DNA of 64,000 bases, taken from the NCBI RefSeq assembly GCF_024347355.1, contig NZ_AP025466.1, forward strand, positions 558,001 to 622,000, read 5' to 3'. Every line of letters begins with the position of its first letter. The stretch's first letter is position 1. The notes beneath the pieces were generated by a model, which did no database searches, had not been told where the DNA came from, and worked only from the letters and a program-made list of their open reading frames with translations. Source of the stretch: Vibrio chagasii (lineage in GTDB: Bacteria; Pseudomonadota; Gammaproteobacteria; Enterobacterales; Vibrionaceae). Shown here piece after piece: positions 1 to 9,857 of this stretch. Both the position numbers and the translations under genes were made by a program.

Positions 1-651
1 GACATTGCTAAATTGGCAAAACTGCACAACAAGACTGTCATTCTTGATGCAATGTCGAGCTTTGGTGGCCTCCCTATGGATATTGCTGACTTAGGTATTG
101 ATTACATGATCAGCTCAGCTAACAAGTGTATCCAAGGTGTGCCAGGCTTCGGCTTTGTCATTGCTAAGCAATCAGAACTAGAAAAGTGTCAAGGCCAAGC
201 TCGCTCGTTAAGCCTTGACCTGTTTGATCAATGGCACTGCATGGAAATCAATCACGGTAAATGGCGCTTCACCTCCCCGACTCACACGGTGCGTGCTTTC
301 TACCAAGCACTGCTTGAGCTTGAACAAGAAGGCGGTATCGAAGCTCGTCATAATCGTTACCAAACCAACCAAAAAACGTTAGTTGCTGGCATGCGCTCCC
401 TAGGGTTTGAACCACTGCTTACTGATGAACTTCACTCTCCTATCATCACCTCTTTCTATTCTCCAACACACAGCGATTACCAATTTAAAGAGTTCTATGA
501 GCGCTTGAAAGAACAAGGTTTTGTGATTTACCCGGGCAAGGTCTCAAACGCAGACTGCTTCCGCATTGGTAACATTGGTGAAGTTTATCCGTCTGATATT
601 GAAGCTCTCATTGGCGCTGTTAAGAATGCTATGTACTGGGACATTAAGTAA
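1..651 (+). CDS. phnW: 2-aminoethylphosphonate--pyruvate transaminase, 5' end outside window
   Basis: PLP enzyme that moves the amino group of 2-aminoethylphosphonate (AEP) to pyruvate, giving phosphonoacetaldehyde and alanine; first step of AEP breakdown in the cytosol. The reading frame is open from base 1, so the N-terminal part (about 150 residues of a normal ~370) lies upstream. The Asp of the LDAMSSFGG motif (codon at 46-48), which contacts the PLP ring nitrogen, and the SSANKCIQG motif with the Schiff-base Lys (codon 124-126) are both visible. The stop codon overlaps the next start by one base (TAATG), showing translational coupling to pbfA. The family call is firm from the motifs and from the neighbours pbfA and phnX. 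Confidence 0.95.
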   Translation, partial: DIAKLAKLHNKTVILDAMSSFGGLPMDIADLGIDYMISSANKCIQGVPGFGFVIAKQSELEKCQGQARSLSLDLFDQWHCMEINHGKWRFTSPTHTVRAFYQALLELEQEGGIEARHNRYQTNQKTLVAGMRSLGFEPLLTDELHSPIITSFYSPTHSDYQFKEFYERLKEQGFVIYPGKVSNADCFRIGNIGEVYPSDIEALIGAVKNAMYWDIK

Positions 652-2090
652 TGACAATAATTAACCAAGAGCCAGCACCAAAGGCAACGCACTTTCGAAG
701 TGAAGGCGATGTGAACACCACACCCGCACGTGAAAAGTTGAATGAGTCGTTAAACGATGAGGCGACTCAAGCGATGTTAAAACGCGACTCAGACGTGTTT
801 CTCCATCAAGCGATGTCAACACCTTGCCTAGACACACTTGAAGCCGCTAAAGGCATTTATATTCAAGATGCGACGGGCAAAAAGTACATGGACTTTCATG
901 GCAATAATGTCCATCAACTAGGTTATGGCCACCCACACATCATCAATAAAGTGACTCAACAAATGGCGTCATTACCGTTTTCACCACGTCGCTTTACCAA
1001 TGAAACCACCGTTCAATGCGCTGAAAAGCTAACACAGATCTGCGGTGGTGATTTAAATCGCGTGCTGTTTGCACCGGGTGGTACTTCGGTTATCGGCATG
1101 GCACTCAAACTGGCTCGACATGTCACCAACAACTTCAAAGTCGTTTCATTGTGGGACTCCTTCCATGGCGCATCATTGGATGCGATTTCTGTCGGTGGTG
1201 AAGCCTGTTTCCGTGAAGGTATGGGCCCGTTAATGGCTGGCGTAGAACGTATCCCACCAGCAGTCTCTTATCGTGGTGCTTTTTCGCTTCGCGCTAGTTT
1301 TCCGTTAAGTGAGTGTAGCTCAAGCGATAACAATGAGACGGCATGCGATGTTCACTACGCCGATTACCTTGAGTACGTCATTGAAAAAGAAGGTGGTATT
1401 GGAGCCTTCATTGCGGAAGCGGTTCGTAACACAGACGTTCAAGTGCCAAGTAAAGCTTACTGGAAACGCATCCGTGAAATCTGCGACAAGCACAACGTCA
1501 TGTTGATCATTGATGACATCCCAAATGGCATGGGTCGTAGCGGTGAATGGTTCACACACCAAGCGTTTGATATCGAACCTGACATCCTATGTATCGGTAA
1601 AGGCTTTGGCGGCGGCTTGGTTCCAATTGCAGCCATAGTCACTAAAGACAAATACAACACGGCAGCGCAAGTTTCACTGGGTCATTACACCCATGAGAAA
1701 AGCCCTATCGGCTGCGCGGCGGCACTGGCTACCATGGAAGTGATTGAGCAAGAAAACCTACTTGAAAAAGCGCAAGCAGACAGCGTATTCGTTCGTGAAC
1801 AACTGCTACAAATGAAAGAGAAATACCCAGTTATTGGTGACGTTCGCGGCATCGGCCTGCTTTGGGGTGTGGAATTGGTCACCGACCATATCACCAAAAC
1901 CCGAGCGTTCGATGAAGCAGAAGCCGTACTTTACCAATGTCTGAACGATGGCCTGAGCTTCAAGGTGTCACAAGGTAACGTGATTCAATTGAGCCCGCCA
2001 TTGATCATCAGCCGCAGTGAACTAGAAGTCGCTCTGTCTGTCTTCGAAAACGCGATAGCAAAAGTCTGTAAAGACTTTGAATACCTTTAA
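651..2090 (+). CDS. pbfA: (R)-1-hydroxy-2-aminoethylphosphonate ammonia-lyase (class III aminotransferase fold)
   Basis: A 479-residue class III aminotransferase-fold protein between phnW and phnX. The PLP Lys is about residue 317 in CIGKGFGGG, preceded by the LIIDDIPNG segment that supplies the Asp to the pyridine nitrogen. The gene in this exact position is known from vibrios as PbfA. That enzyme is a lyase rather than a transaminase: it removes ammonia from (R)-1-hydroxy-AEP to give phosphonoacetaldehyde, feeding the same intermediate as PhnW. The function is inferred from the operon position and family. By sequence alone it could be called a generic aspartate aminotransferase family protein. 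It overlaps phnW by one base and is followed 80 bases later by phnX. Confidence 0.85.
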   Translation: MTIINQEPAPKATHFRSEGDVNTTPAREKLNESLNDEATQAMLKRDSDVFLHQAMSTPCLDTLEAAKGIYIQDATGKKYMDFHGNNVHQLGYGHPHIINKVTQQMASLPFSPRRFTNETTVQCAEKLTQICGGDLNRVLFAPGGTSVIGMALKLARHVTNNFKVVSLWDSFHGASLDAISVGGEACFREGMGPLMAGVERIPPAVSYRGAFSLRASFPLSECSSSDNNETACDVHYADYLEYVIEKEGGIGAFIAEAVRNTDVQVPSKAYWKRIREICDKHNVMLIIDDIPNGMGRSGEWFTHQAFDIEPDILCIGKGFGGGLVPIAAIVTKDKYNTAAQVSLGHYTHEKSPIGCAAALATMEVIEQENLLEKAQADSVFVREQLLQMKEKYPVIGDVRGIGLLWGVELVTDHITKTRAFDEAEAVLYQCLNDGLSFKVSQGNVIQLSPPLIISRSELEVALSVFENAIAKVCKDFEYL

Positions 2091-2170
2091 ACCAACATGA
2101 ATCCAATAACCTAAAACATCATTAGCCCCTCCCGTGCTTTTAAATGGGAGTGGCAAAAAAGGACACCACT

Positions 2171-2989
2171 ATGAACACAACATCACCTATCCAAGCGGTT
2201 ATCTTTGACTGGGCTGGCACTATCGTAGATTTTGGTTCGTTTGCTCCAACCAGTATCTTTGTTGAAGCATTCAAGCAAGGTTTCGACTTTAACATCGACT
2301 TAGCAGAAGCGCGTGAACCTATGGGTATCGGTAAATGGGATCACATCCAAGCGGTGGGTCGAATCCCTGCTGTCGATGCGCGTTGGAACGCACAATTCGG
2401 GCGTTCGATGACCAGTGAAGACGTTGATGCAATCTACGCGGCATTTATGCCTCTTCAAAAAGCGAAAGTAGCCGACCACGCAGCGCCAATTTTAAACGCG
2501 ATTGAAGTCGTAAATAACCTAAAAGAGAAAAGCGTAAAGATCGGTTCTTGTTCCGGTTACCCACGTGAAGTGATGGATGTTCTGATTCCTGCAGCAGCAG
2601 ATTACGGCTATCGTCCAGACAATGTCGTTGCAACCGATGATTTACCTCAAGGTGGTCGCCCTGCACCATTCATGGCACTTAAAAACGTGATTGATCTAGG
2701 CGTAACAAACGTTGCAGCCTGTGTAAAAGTGGATGATGCAGCCCCGGGCATTGATGAGGGTCACAACGCAGGCATGTGGACGGTAGGCCTTGTTTTATCA
2801 GGCAACGAAGCAGGATTAACTTACCAAGAATACTTAAACGCAGATGAAGCAACGCTTACAGCAGCTCGTGAAAAAGCGAGCGTTAAGCTAAACAAATCAA
2901 ACCCACACTATCTAATCGACACCATCGCCGACTTGCCTGAAGTAATTGCTGCTATCGAAAAGCGCTTATTGGCTGGTGAGCGTCCTTAA
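2171..2989 (+). CDS. phnX: phosphonoacetaldehyde hydrolase (phosphonatase)
   Basis: HAD-superfamily enzyme that cleaves the C-P bond of phosphonoacetaldehyde to acetaldehyde and phosphate, completing the AEP pathway. With the ATG at 2171 the protein has 272 residues. The nucleophile Asp13 is in the IFDWAGT motif and the Schiff-base Lys55 in MGIGKWDHI, matching the catalytic Asp/Lys pair of characterised phosphonatases. A further in-frame ATG at 2144 exists, but it has no ribosome site. The 2171 start has AAAGGA seven bases upstream and begins right before the conserved motif, so it is preferred. It is the third gene of the operon and no terminator with a T-tract is obvious after it. Confidence 0.95.
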   Translation: MNTTSPIQAVIFDWAGTIVDFGSFAPTSIFVEAFKQGFDFNIDLAEAREPMGIGKWDHIQAVGRIPAVDARWNAQFGRSMTSEDVDAIYAAFMPLQKAKVADHAAPILNAIEVVNNLKEKSVKIGSCSGYPREVMDVLIPAAADYGYRPDNVVATDDLPQGGRPAPFMALKNVIDLGVTNVAACVKVDDAAPGIDEGHNAGMWTVGLVLSGNEAGLTYQEYLNADEATLTAAREKASVKLNKSNPHYLIDTIADLPEVIAAIEKRLLAGERP

Positions 2990-3390
2990 TCTCAAGTTCT
3001 TTCTGTTTCAGGAAAGCAAATGTTAATTCCTTGTTTAAGCAATATATTAAGCGATGTACTCATTCAAAAGAAGCATATTAGGTGATGTTTCAGTCTAAAG
3101 CATGATGAGGAACAAATTTTCTAAGAGTTTTCATCAGACTAACTGGCAAATATACAAAACTAGGCTATAGCTTAAATATAACCATCCTCTAAACAATAAA
3201 GGTCACGTAAATATATAATATCTAACAAATTGATTGACTCCAACACTCAATCAAGCCAACCATTTAAGTAACGATAAACATATATGTTCAACTGAACACA
3301 CCTTGATTCACTTATTTCAGCAGTGTCTCCCCTTATTAAGTGATGGTTTTGGTGAGTTCAAACAACAAGAGTTAATCCAAGGACAAAATT
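2990..3390. other. intergenic region, ompA leader
   Basis: No gene seen in 400 bases. The stretch is AT-rich and should hold the promoter and leader of the OmpA-type gene. Two inverted repeats are visible: TTGATTGA / TCAATCAA at about 3228-3252, and a TCACTTA / TAAGTGA pair that could fold the leader just upstream of the ribosome site. The open frame 3234-3485 here has no family resemblance and overlaps the real gene start, so it was not called. Confidence 0.5.
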
Positions 3391-4440
3391 ATGAAGAAAC
3401 TCTCGAAAATCATGAGTGCTATTGTTGCCGCTTCCAGTCTAGCAGCAGCACCTTCAATCGCAGCTACGACTTATGTCGGCGGTAAGTTAGGCATGGGCTG
3501 GCTAGACAGCGCGTGCGTTAGCGGTGAAAAGTGTGATGATGATGCTATCGGTGCAGGAATCTATTCTGGATACAGACTTAATGAGAGACTTGGTATCGAA
3601 CTTAGTTCCGACTTCTTGGGTGACTACAAGACGAGCTTTTCAAAAAATGGAACAACAGCTACATTCAGTGACCCTTTGATCGCGATATCACTAACACCAA
3701 TGTACCGTCTACCTATACAACAAAAGTTTGATGTCTTTTTCAAAGCAGGTCCTGCATACATTTCACACGGCGGTGAAGATGATTTTGTATTATCCGCTGG
3801 TATTGGTCTAGAAAAGCAATTATCCCCTGATTGGGCGCTTCGTCTTGAATACCAATATTTTGATGATTTCGACGACAAATTTGTACAAAACCTAAACTCA
3901 AATCTCCTATCTATAGGCATAAGTTACAGTTTTGGCACAGGTACTGCCACAGCGGCGGCAGCAGTAACTCAAGCCCCGTCTGAACCAATCACAGAGCCAG
4001 AAACTGTGGTTGTTGAAGAGGAAGCTGAGGTAGTAGTTACCAAAGCACAAACTGAGAGCTTCTCTCAAGGCACATTTGCGACTAACAGCGCAAAGCTTTC
4101 AGACGAAGGTAAAGCCGCTATACAGCCAATTGTGGAAGTCTTACAGACATACCCTCAGTCTACCGTTAACATTGTTGGTCACACAGATTCAACAGGTGCA
4201 GCTGAGTACAACATGATGATCTCTAAGAAACGTGCGGCAGCAGTAGCAGCATACATCGAAGAGCAAGGCATTGAGTCAAGCCGCATTACCGCTTCTGGTG
4301 AAGGGGAAGAAAACCCAATCGCATCCAACGATACGGCTGAAGGTCGTGCACAAAACCGTCGTGTCGAAGCAACAATTCCAAGCTTTGAGTACCAGGAAAA
4401 AGTCCAAGTTGAAGAAGTAATCGTAGAGACAGTGGAATAA
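3391..4440 (+). CDS. OmpA-family outer membrane protein
   Basis: 349 residues. An N-terminal signal peptide (Lys-rich start, hydrophobic stretch, AxA-type cleavage near residue 25) is followed by an eight-strand OmpA-like beta-barrel of about 170 residues. Next comes an acidic Pro/Glu-rich linker (about residues 190-215) and then a C-terminal OmpA/MotB peptidoglycan-binding domain with the VGHTDSTG and QNRRVE motifs. The role is a structural porin tying the outer membrane to the cell wall. The start is supported by CCAAGGAC eight bases upstream. It is a single gene closed by a strong terminator. The barrel has two Cys in a short loop (CVSGEKC), which could form a disulfide. Confidence 0.9.
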   Translation: MKKLSKIMSAIVAASSLAAAPSIAATTYVGGKLGMGWLDSACVSGEKCDDDAIGAGIYSGYRLNERLGIELSSDFLGDYKTSFSKNGTTATFSDPLIAISLTPMYRLPIQQKFDVFFKAGPAYISHGGEDDFVLSAGIGLEKQLSPDWALRLEYQYFDDFDDKFVQNLNSNLLSIGISYSFGTGTATAAAAVTQAPSEPITEPETVVVEEEAEVVVTKAQTESFSQGTFATNSAKLSDEGKAAIQPIVEVLQTYPQSTVNIVGHTDSTGAAEYNMMISKKRAAAVAAYIEEQGIESSRITASGEGEENPIASNDTAEGRAQNRRVEATIPSFEYQEKVQVEEVIVETVE

Positions 4441-4478
4441 TCGCATCCCGCCGCAATCACGATATCTTACTTAATAAT

Positions 4479-4513
4479 AAGGGCGGAGCACTGATAAGTG
4501 CTCCGCCCTTTTC
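4479..4513 (+). terminator. intrinsic terminator after ompA-like gene
   Basis: Perfect 11-bp stem GGGCGGAGCAC / GTGCTCCGCCC with a 6-base loop, followed by TTTT. It can also be read from the opposite strand because of the flanking AA/TT pairs. Confidence 0.9.
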
Positions 4514-4573
4514 TATATCTGTTTGACACTGAAGATAGTGGTCTAACTCTAATGCGCTGTCATTTGCTCAGAA

Positions 4574-4972
4574 TTAAACAATTTCCCAGCTTTGCGTCAT
4601 TTCTATGCCTGCACCTAGCATTAGGCACACTGAACAGTACTTTTCCAATGAATCAGCGCATACTTTTGCAACTAACTCAGGATCAAGGTTGTCACCTGAA
4701 ACTTCAAAGTGAATGTTAATCGCAGTAAAGATTTTTGGCGCGGTTTCACGACGTGTAGTTTCAAGCTTTGCGTTACAACCTGTAATGTTTTGACCAGCAG
4801 ATTTCAAGCCATCTACCACATCAACAGAGCTACATCCACCAGCGGCCATAAGGACCATTTCCATCGGGCTTGGTGCCGTTGCACCACCGCTGCCATCCAT
4901 AACAATAGAGTGGCCTGATTGAGATTGACCCAAGAATTTAAAACCTTCGACCCATTTAACTTCTGCTTGCAT
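4574..4972 (-). CDS. OsmC family protein
   Basis: 132 residues from the ATG at 4972. The family reduces organic hydroperoxides with a pair of Cys. Here the candidate Cys are in AAGGCSSVDVV and in SVCLML, the spacing and context of the YhfA-like branch of OsmC proteins. The longer frame begins at 5005 (MMAVIGHLRNS), but the internal ATG has AAGGA five bases upstream and begins at the conserved MQAEVKWVEG start, so 4972 is preferred. The gene is convergent with the OmpA-type gene and divergent from msrAB, another oxidative repair gene. This suggests, but does not prove, a shared stress role. Confidence 0.88.
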   Translation of the reverse strand: MQAEVKWVEGFKFLGQSQSGHSIVMDGSGGATAPSPMEMVLMAAGGCSSVDVVDGLKSAGQNITGCNAKLETTRRETAPKIFTAINIHFEVSGDNLDPELVAKVCADSLEKYCSVCLMLGAGIEMTQSWEIV

Positions 4973-5174
4973 GCTGTTCCTTAGATGACCGATAACCGCC
5001 ATCACTGTCTGTTATTTATTGTTAGTATCGACACCCTACTACTGGTAGCATTCATGAGCAAGATTTTCTCTGACACATATTTTTTTCATGAATAGTGCAA
5101 TTTTTTCCATCTAAAACCTGTCTCTATTCGTACATTCAAAATCGAATGAAAAAGAACGTCAAGATGAGGTATCT

Positions 5175-6317
5175 ATGAATAAATTATCTAAAATATTGGT
5201 ATCACTCGTGGTTGCACTACCACTGATTTCGTTGTTTGTCAGCCAAACTGGCACTGCCAATACAATGGATAAAACGGCTAATTCAGGGAAAAGTGAAATC
5301 GCGACACTCGCGGGTGGTTGTTTTTGGTGTACAGAGTCTGACTTAGAGAAACTAAAAGGCGTAACAGACGTTATCTCTGGATACTCTGGTGGCGAGCTCG
5401 AAAACCCAACCTATAAACAAGTTTCTTCAGGTAAGTCTGGTCACATCGAAGTGATCAACGTGACCTATAACCCTGATGTTGTTAGCTATGAAAAGGTACT
5501 TGACCAATTCTTCCGACATATCGATCCAACCGATGACAAAGGGTCATTCGTAGACCGTGGTCCGCAATATCGACCTGCCATTTTCTATCATAACCAAGAG
5601 CAAAAAGACGTTGCTCAGAACTTTATGATGGAGATCGACAAGGCTCAAATCTTTGGTGCACCACTAAAAACAGAACTGATCAAATTTGAGAAGTTCTGGC
5701 CAGCAGAAGATTACCATCAAGATTATTACAAGAAGAGTAAGGTTCGTTATAACTACTACCGCTACGCTTCAGGTCGTGATCAGTATTTAGATAAAATCTT
5801 CGGTGATGATAGAAAGGACAACCCTAAAACACTACGTCAGATCATCGACAGTAAAAATGCGACAGCGAATGCTAAAACATACGTAAAACCGTCTGATGCA
5901 GAGATCAAAGCGAAGCTTACAGCACTTCAATACGATGTAACGCAAGAAGACGCTACTGAGCGCCCATTTGACAACAAATACTGGGATAACAAAGAGGAAG
6001 GTATCTATGTTGATATCGTTACCGGTGAGCCTTTGTTCTCGTCAAAAGACAAATACAAATCAGGTACGGGCTGGCCGAGCTTTACCCAACCAATCAACGA
6101 AGCTTACGTAGTGACAACCACAGACTACAAACTGTTGTACCCACGCACAGAAGTTCGTAGCCGATTTGGTGATTCTCACTTAGGTCATGTCTTCAAAGAT
6201 GGTCCTAAACCAACAGGCTTACGTTACTGCATGAACTCAGCGGCGATGCGCTTTATCCCAGCAGATAAACTGGATGAAGAAGGCTATGATGAATATGTAG
6301 AGATGTTTGAGGGCTAA
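5175..6317 (+). CDS. msrAB: bifunctional peptide-methionine sulfoxide reductase MsrA/MsrB
   Basis: 380 residues repairing both S and R methionine sulfoxide in proteins. An N-terminal hydrophobic signal or anchor (about residues 1-28) implies a periplasmic or membrane-bound location. The MsrA domain follows (GGCFWC catalytic motif near residue 48), then the MsrB domain ([14 protein letters not shown] and RYCMNSAAM with the catalytic Cys). The MsrB part has YVDIVTGEP where zinc-binding forms have a CxxC, so this is the metal-free type seen in other fused MsrAB proteins. It is a single gene with its own promoter region, ended by a bidirectional terminator shared with ktrB. Confidence 0.93.
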   Translation: MNKLSKILVSLVVALPLISLFVSQTGTANTMDKTANSGKSEIATLAGGCFWCTESDLEKLKGVTDVISGYSGGELENPTYKQVSSGKSGHIEVINVTYNPDVVSYEKVLDQFFRHIDPTDDKGSFVDRGPQYRPAIFYHNQEQKDVAQNFMMEIDKAQIFGAPLKTELIKFEKFWPAEDYHQDYYKKSKVRYNYYRYASGRDQYLDKIFGDDRKDNPKTLRQIIDSKNATANAKTYVKPSDAEIKAKLTALQYDVTQEDATERPFDNKYWDNKEEGIYVDIVTGEPLFSSKDKYKSGTGWPSFTQPINEAYVVTTTDYKLLYPRTEVRSRFGDSHLGHVFKDGPKPTGLRYCMNSAAMRFIPADKLDEEGYDEYVEMFEG

Positions 6318-6350
6318 GCATTCAGCGATTAACGCTACACCTATAACAAC

Positions 6351-6373
6351 AAAGCCAGCATAACGCTGGCTTT
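6351..6373. terminator. bidirectional terminator between msrAB and ktrB
   Basis: 9-bp perfect stem AAAGCCAGC / GCTGGCTTT around a 5-base loop; T-rich run on the plus side and A/T-rich on the other, between two convergent genes. Confidence 0.8.
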
Positions 6374-6400
6374 ATGTTTTCTGATTCATTAACAAACGCG

Positions 6401-7768
6401 CTAGCCTGTTAGAACAGTGTCTTCTGGGTATTTGAGCAGTGAAGGCTCTGGGCGAGCTAACATATACGCCAACGTCAAAGGACCGATACGACCAATAACC
6501 ATCACAACAATCATAATGTATTTGCCAGGTTCGGTTAGATTTGCGGTTAACCCAGCCGTCAATCCTACCGTTGCAAAGGCAGAAATCACCTCGAACATGA
6601 CTCGATCAAACGCGGCTTTTTCGGTAAGCATTAACAAAAACATCGCCGTAGTTAATAACGCCCCACTGACCACGATAATGGCCAATGACTTGGTGACCGC
6701 CTGCCATGTAACCGTACGTTTAAACATCACGACGTGCTTTTTCTGACGTAGGAATGTCCAAGTCGCGACAAAAGCAACTGCAAAGGTCGATACCTTAATA
6801 CCGCCACCGGTTGAGGTAGAACCAGCACCAATCAGCATTAACACAATCATCACCAATAAAGCAGGCTGCGTGTACTGAGACAAATCCACACTGTTAAAGC
6901 CAGCGGTACGAGCGCTTGCTGATTGAAAAAACGCCGCCAGCCATTGGCCTTGAGTTGATAACCCTTCCATAGTCGCAGAGTTATTTCTCTCCAACAGCCA
7001 GAATAATACCGTACCTACCAACAATAGAGTCGGAGTTGCGGTTAGCATGATCTTGGTATGTAAATGTAGATGCTGAAAGCCTTTGCGCCAGTTACTCGAT
7101 AAGTCACCGACCACCGTGAAGCCTAAGCCACCAAAAATGAACAGAGCCGCTAAGGTAAAGATCACCAATGGATCGTCAACAAAGCTCATCATGCTATCTG
7201 AGAACAGAGCGAAACCTGCGTTATTGAAGGCTGATATCGCATGAAACAGTGCGTAAAAGCTTCCGGTTGCCCAGCCCATTTCAGGCACCCATCGGAAGCA
7301 GAGCAATACAAAACCAATAAATTCAGCCACTAATGCGAAGACGATTATCTTCTTGACCAATTTTCGAAGGTTAATCTTACGATCTTGTCCCAATGCTTCT
7401 TTCGCCAATGCCTGCTGCTTCAAGCTTAACCTAACACCAAACATGTAAAGCAGTACCGCAGATAAAGTCATCTGCCCTAGCCCACCTACCTGCATCAAGA
7501 ACATCAGCAAGATTTTTCCAGCTAAAGTAAAGTGCTCGCCCGTATCGACGACACCTAAGCCTGTCACACTGATTGCAGAGGTCGCAGTAAACAGCGCATC
7601 CGTAAAACTGAGCCCCGTGACAGAGAAAACAGGCAACGTCAGCAAGATGGCCGAGGGAATTAGAACGCCTAAGAAACTGGTCAGGATTATCTTAGGTTCA
7701 GAGCCCTTACGAGGCTTTTCATCTCTCTTAAGGGTATAAAAAGTACCTTTTCGTTGAAACGAATTCAT
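6401..7768 (-). CDS. ktrB: Na+-dependent K+ uptake channel subunit KtrB (TrkH/Ktr family)
   Basis: 455 residues, an integral inner-membrane protein with about ten hydrophobic segments. The four P-loop selectivity-filter repeats of the family are readable: SAISVTGLGVV, SAFNNAGFALF, SARTAGFNSVD and SAFATVGLTAG. KtrB forms the K+ pore and works as a dimer on a ring of KtrA subunits. It is the second gene of ktrAB, 24 bases after ktrA. The system is important for osmotic adaptation in salt-water vibrios, and the MscS-type channel gene divergent from ktrA fits the osmotic theme. Confidence 0.94.
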   Translation of the reverse strand: MNSFQRKGTFYTLKRDEKPRKGSEPKIILTSFLGVLIPSAILLTLPVFSVTGLSFTDALFTATSAISVTGLGVVDTGEHFTLAGKILLMFLMQVGGLGQMTLSAVLLYMFGVRLSLKQQALAKEALGQDRKINLRKLVKKIIVFALVAEFIGFVLLCFRWVPEMGWATGSFYALFHAISAFNNAGFALFSDSMMSFVDDPLVIFTLAALFIFGGLGFTVVGDLSSNWRKGFQHLHLHTKIMLTATPTLLLVGTVLFWLLERNNSATMEGLSTQGQWLAAFFQSASARTAGFNSVDLSQYTQPALLVMIVLMLIGAGSTSTGGGIKVSTFAVAFVATWTFLRQKKHVVMFKRTVTWQAVTKSLAIIVVSGALLTTAMFLLMLTEKAAFDRVMFEVISAFATVGLTAGLTANLTEPGKYIMIVVMVIGRIGPLTLAYMLARPEPSLLKYPEDTVLTG

Positions 7769-7792
7769 ACTGTTACCTTATTGCAGTTACCA

Positions 7793-8449
7793 TTACCAAT
7801 TACGTAATTTTCTAGATAAGGTCTCTTTAGGCCCGGCGATGATCACCACATCCCCAATTTCTAAACTCACTTCCAGTTCAGGCGCTTTAGTCAGATTCGG
7901 TCCGCGTTTAAAACCAAGAACTTCAACACCCACCTCTTTGCAAAGCTTCAAATCACGAAGTTGTTTACCCAAGAGTTTTGAGCCAATGACAATTTCAGTC
8001 ATCGCCAAATCACTGCCAAGGTCAATAAATTCAAGAACGCGCCTGTCTAGCATCTTACGCGCGACCCGAATTCCCATGTCTCGCTCCGGCATAATAATGT
8101 GGTCAGCGCCAATTTTAGAAAGGATCTTGCCGTGGAATTTATCGTTCGCCTTAACCCAAACCGTTTTAGCCCCCGACTCTTTTACGACGAGAGTAGTCAA
8201 AATGCTCGAGTTCACATCAGAACCAATCGAAACCATTACCATATCGTACTCGTCGAGCCTGAGCTCTTTAACCGTCTCTTCACTCGTACAGTTAGCAACA
8301 ATCGCTTGTGAAACAATGGCCGCGGCTTCTTTCACTCGCTCTTCATCAATATCGACGGCTAATACCTGCGCGCCAGAACTTTGCAGCTCTTTACACACAG
8401 ATAAACCAAAACGCCCTAAACCGATAACTGCATATTGTTTGTCGCTCAT
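7793..8449 (-). CDS. ktrA: K+ uptake regulatory subunit KtrA (RCK protein)
   Basis: 218 residues, cytosolic. The N-terminal RCK Rossmann domain has the GLGRFGLSVC nucleotide loop and the ATP/ADP-binding acidic residue in LAVDIDEERV. The C-terminal RCK_C domain (about residues 135-218) has the VVIIAGP end. It assembles into a ring that gates KtrB in response to nucleotides. Order and spacing (ktrA then ktrB) match the known Vibrio operon. Its promoter must lie in 8450-8635, shared head-to-head with the mechanosensitive channel gene. Confidence 0.95.
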   Translation of the reverse strand: MSDKQYAVIGLGRFGLSVCKELQSSGAQVLAVDIDEERVKEAAAIVSQAIVANCTSEETVKELRLDEYDMVMVSIGSDVNSSILTTLVVKESGAKTVWVKANDKFHGKILSKIGADHIIMPERDMGIRVARKMLDRRVLEFIDLGSDLAMTEIVIGSKLLGKQLRDLKLCKEVGVEVLGFKRGPNLTKAPELEVSLEIGDVVIIAGPKETLSRKLRNW

Positions 8450-8635
8450 TTGAAATCCTATTTAGAAATTTTAATAACACGTGATAGTCAAACCTACATT
8501 AGTTTCTATCTCAAAAAAAGTTAGTTCTGCAATAATAAGGTTATACTATTGTCATAATCGCTTGATTTATAAAGGTAGAGAACAACTCGAGTTTCTGCTA
8601 ATTTCCAATTCATAATTTCTGCGGCAGCACACACA

Positions 8636-9751
8636 ATGAATGAATTCTTAACCCAAGTACAAACCTACATTAACCAGAGCCATAGTGATTGGGCCAACAG
8701 TGTCCTATTCATCACTATTGCGAGTTTTCTCGCTTGGGTAGCTTGGCGAATTATCCACAATCGCTTAGAAATTCTGGTACAGAAAACCCCTTTTCACTGG
8801 GATGACCTGCTACTAGCAGCACTGAAAACTCCAGTCAGTACGCTACTATGGTGTTGGCCGGCGACTGTCTCTATTGGGTTGATCCTTCAAGACCAATTTG
8901 GTAACGAAATCAACTGGTTAAAAACGCTAAAACACATTTTAATCATATGTACTTTCGTTTGGTTCACCTTGCGAATGATCACCAATACTGAAACATACGT
9001 CTTAGAACAGAAAAATAGAGATGAAACGACAGTACAGGCGATCGCAAAAGTAGCTCGCCTGTTCTTTATGGTCATGGGTGGCCTGACGATCATGCAAGCA
9101 TTCGGTCTCAGCCTATCAGGCTTGCTGACCTTTGGTGGTGTAGGTGGCTTGATTGTCGGTTTAGCAGCAAAAGATCTACTCTCGAACTTCTTTGGTGGCA
9201 TGATGATCTACTTTGACCGACCTTTTAAAGTCGGTGATTGGATTCGCTCTCCTGACCGTCAAATCGAAGGTACCGTCGAACGTATTGGCTGGCGCATGAC
9301 CATCATTCGTACATTCGATAAACGCCCGCTGTACGTGCCAAACTCGGTATTCAGTAACATTGTGGTGGAGAACCCATCACGAATGCTAAACCGCCGCATC
9401 AATGAAACCTTTGGGCTTCGTTACGAAGACGCGAGCAAGTTAGCTGTTATCGTGAATGACGTAAAAGCCATGCTTGAAACGCACCCAGACATCGATGCTA
9501 AGCAGACGCTCATCGTGAACTTCGATAAGTTTGGCCCATCAACACTGAACTTCTTTATCTACACCTTCACTAAAACCGTCAATTGGGTGAGATACCATGA
9601 AGTGAAACAGGATGTGCTACTGCAGGTGCTAGCAATTATTCATAAGCACAATGCGGATATCGCTTTCCCAACTCAAACACTAAAAATCGATCCGCAAGGT
9701 TTGAGTGAAGTTCAGGATGTGGCACTTCCTAGCGTAGAAGGACCTCGATAA
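8636..9751 (+). CDS. MscS-type mechanosensitive ion channel
   Basis: 371 residues. Hydrophobic segments are near residues 20-40, 65-85 and 95-115. The conserved Gly/Ala-rich pore helix follows (LLTFGGVGGLIVGLAAKD, about residues 160-180), then the MscS beta-domain start FDRPFKVGDWI and a cytosolic alpha/beta cage. The channel opens on membrane tension and releases solutes on osmotic downshock. The transmembrane part is larger than that of E. coli MscS (286 residues), so it belongs to the medium-size YbdG-like forms. It is divergent from ktrA; coordinated control in osmotic stress is an inference. Confidence 0.9.
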   Translation: MNEFLTQVQTYINQSHSDWANSVLFITIASFLAWVAWRIIHNRLEILVQKTPFHWDDLLLAALKTPVSTLLWCWPATVSIGLILQDQFGNEINWLKTLKHILIICTFVWFTLRMITNTETYVLEQKNRDETTVQAIAKVARLFFMVMGGLTIMQAFGLSLSGLLTFGGVGGLIVGLAAKDLLSNFFGGMMIYFDRPFKVGDWIRSPDRQIEGTVERIGWRMTIIRTFDKRPLYVPNSVFSNIVVENPSRMLNRRINETFGLRYEDASKLAVIVNDVKAMLETHPDIDAKQTLIVNFDKFGPSTLNFFIYTFTKTVNWVRYHEVKQDVLLQVLAIIHKHNADIAFPTQTLKIDPQGLSEVQDVALPSVEGPR

Positions 9752-9857
9752 AACAACGGCTCTACTGTTTATCGACAAGTAAGTGGCTTATCGATAATTA
9801 AAAAGTGTGAAGCGTGGTAACATGGCGCCAGAATTTTAATGCACCCTGTACCACGCT

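Noticed and set aside
3234..3485. Open frame of 83 residues before the OmpA-type gene
   Set aside because: It overlaps the signal peptide of the real gene in another frame, has no family pattern and no good ribosome site.
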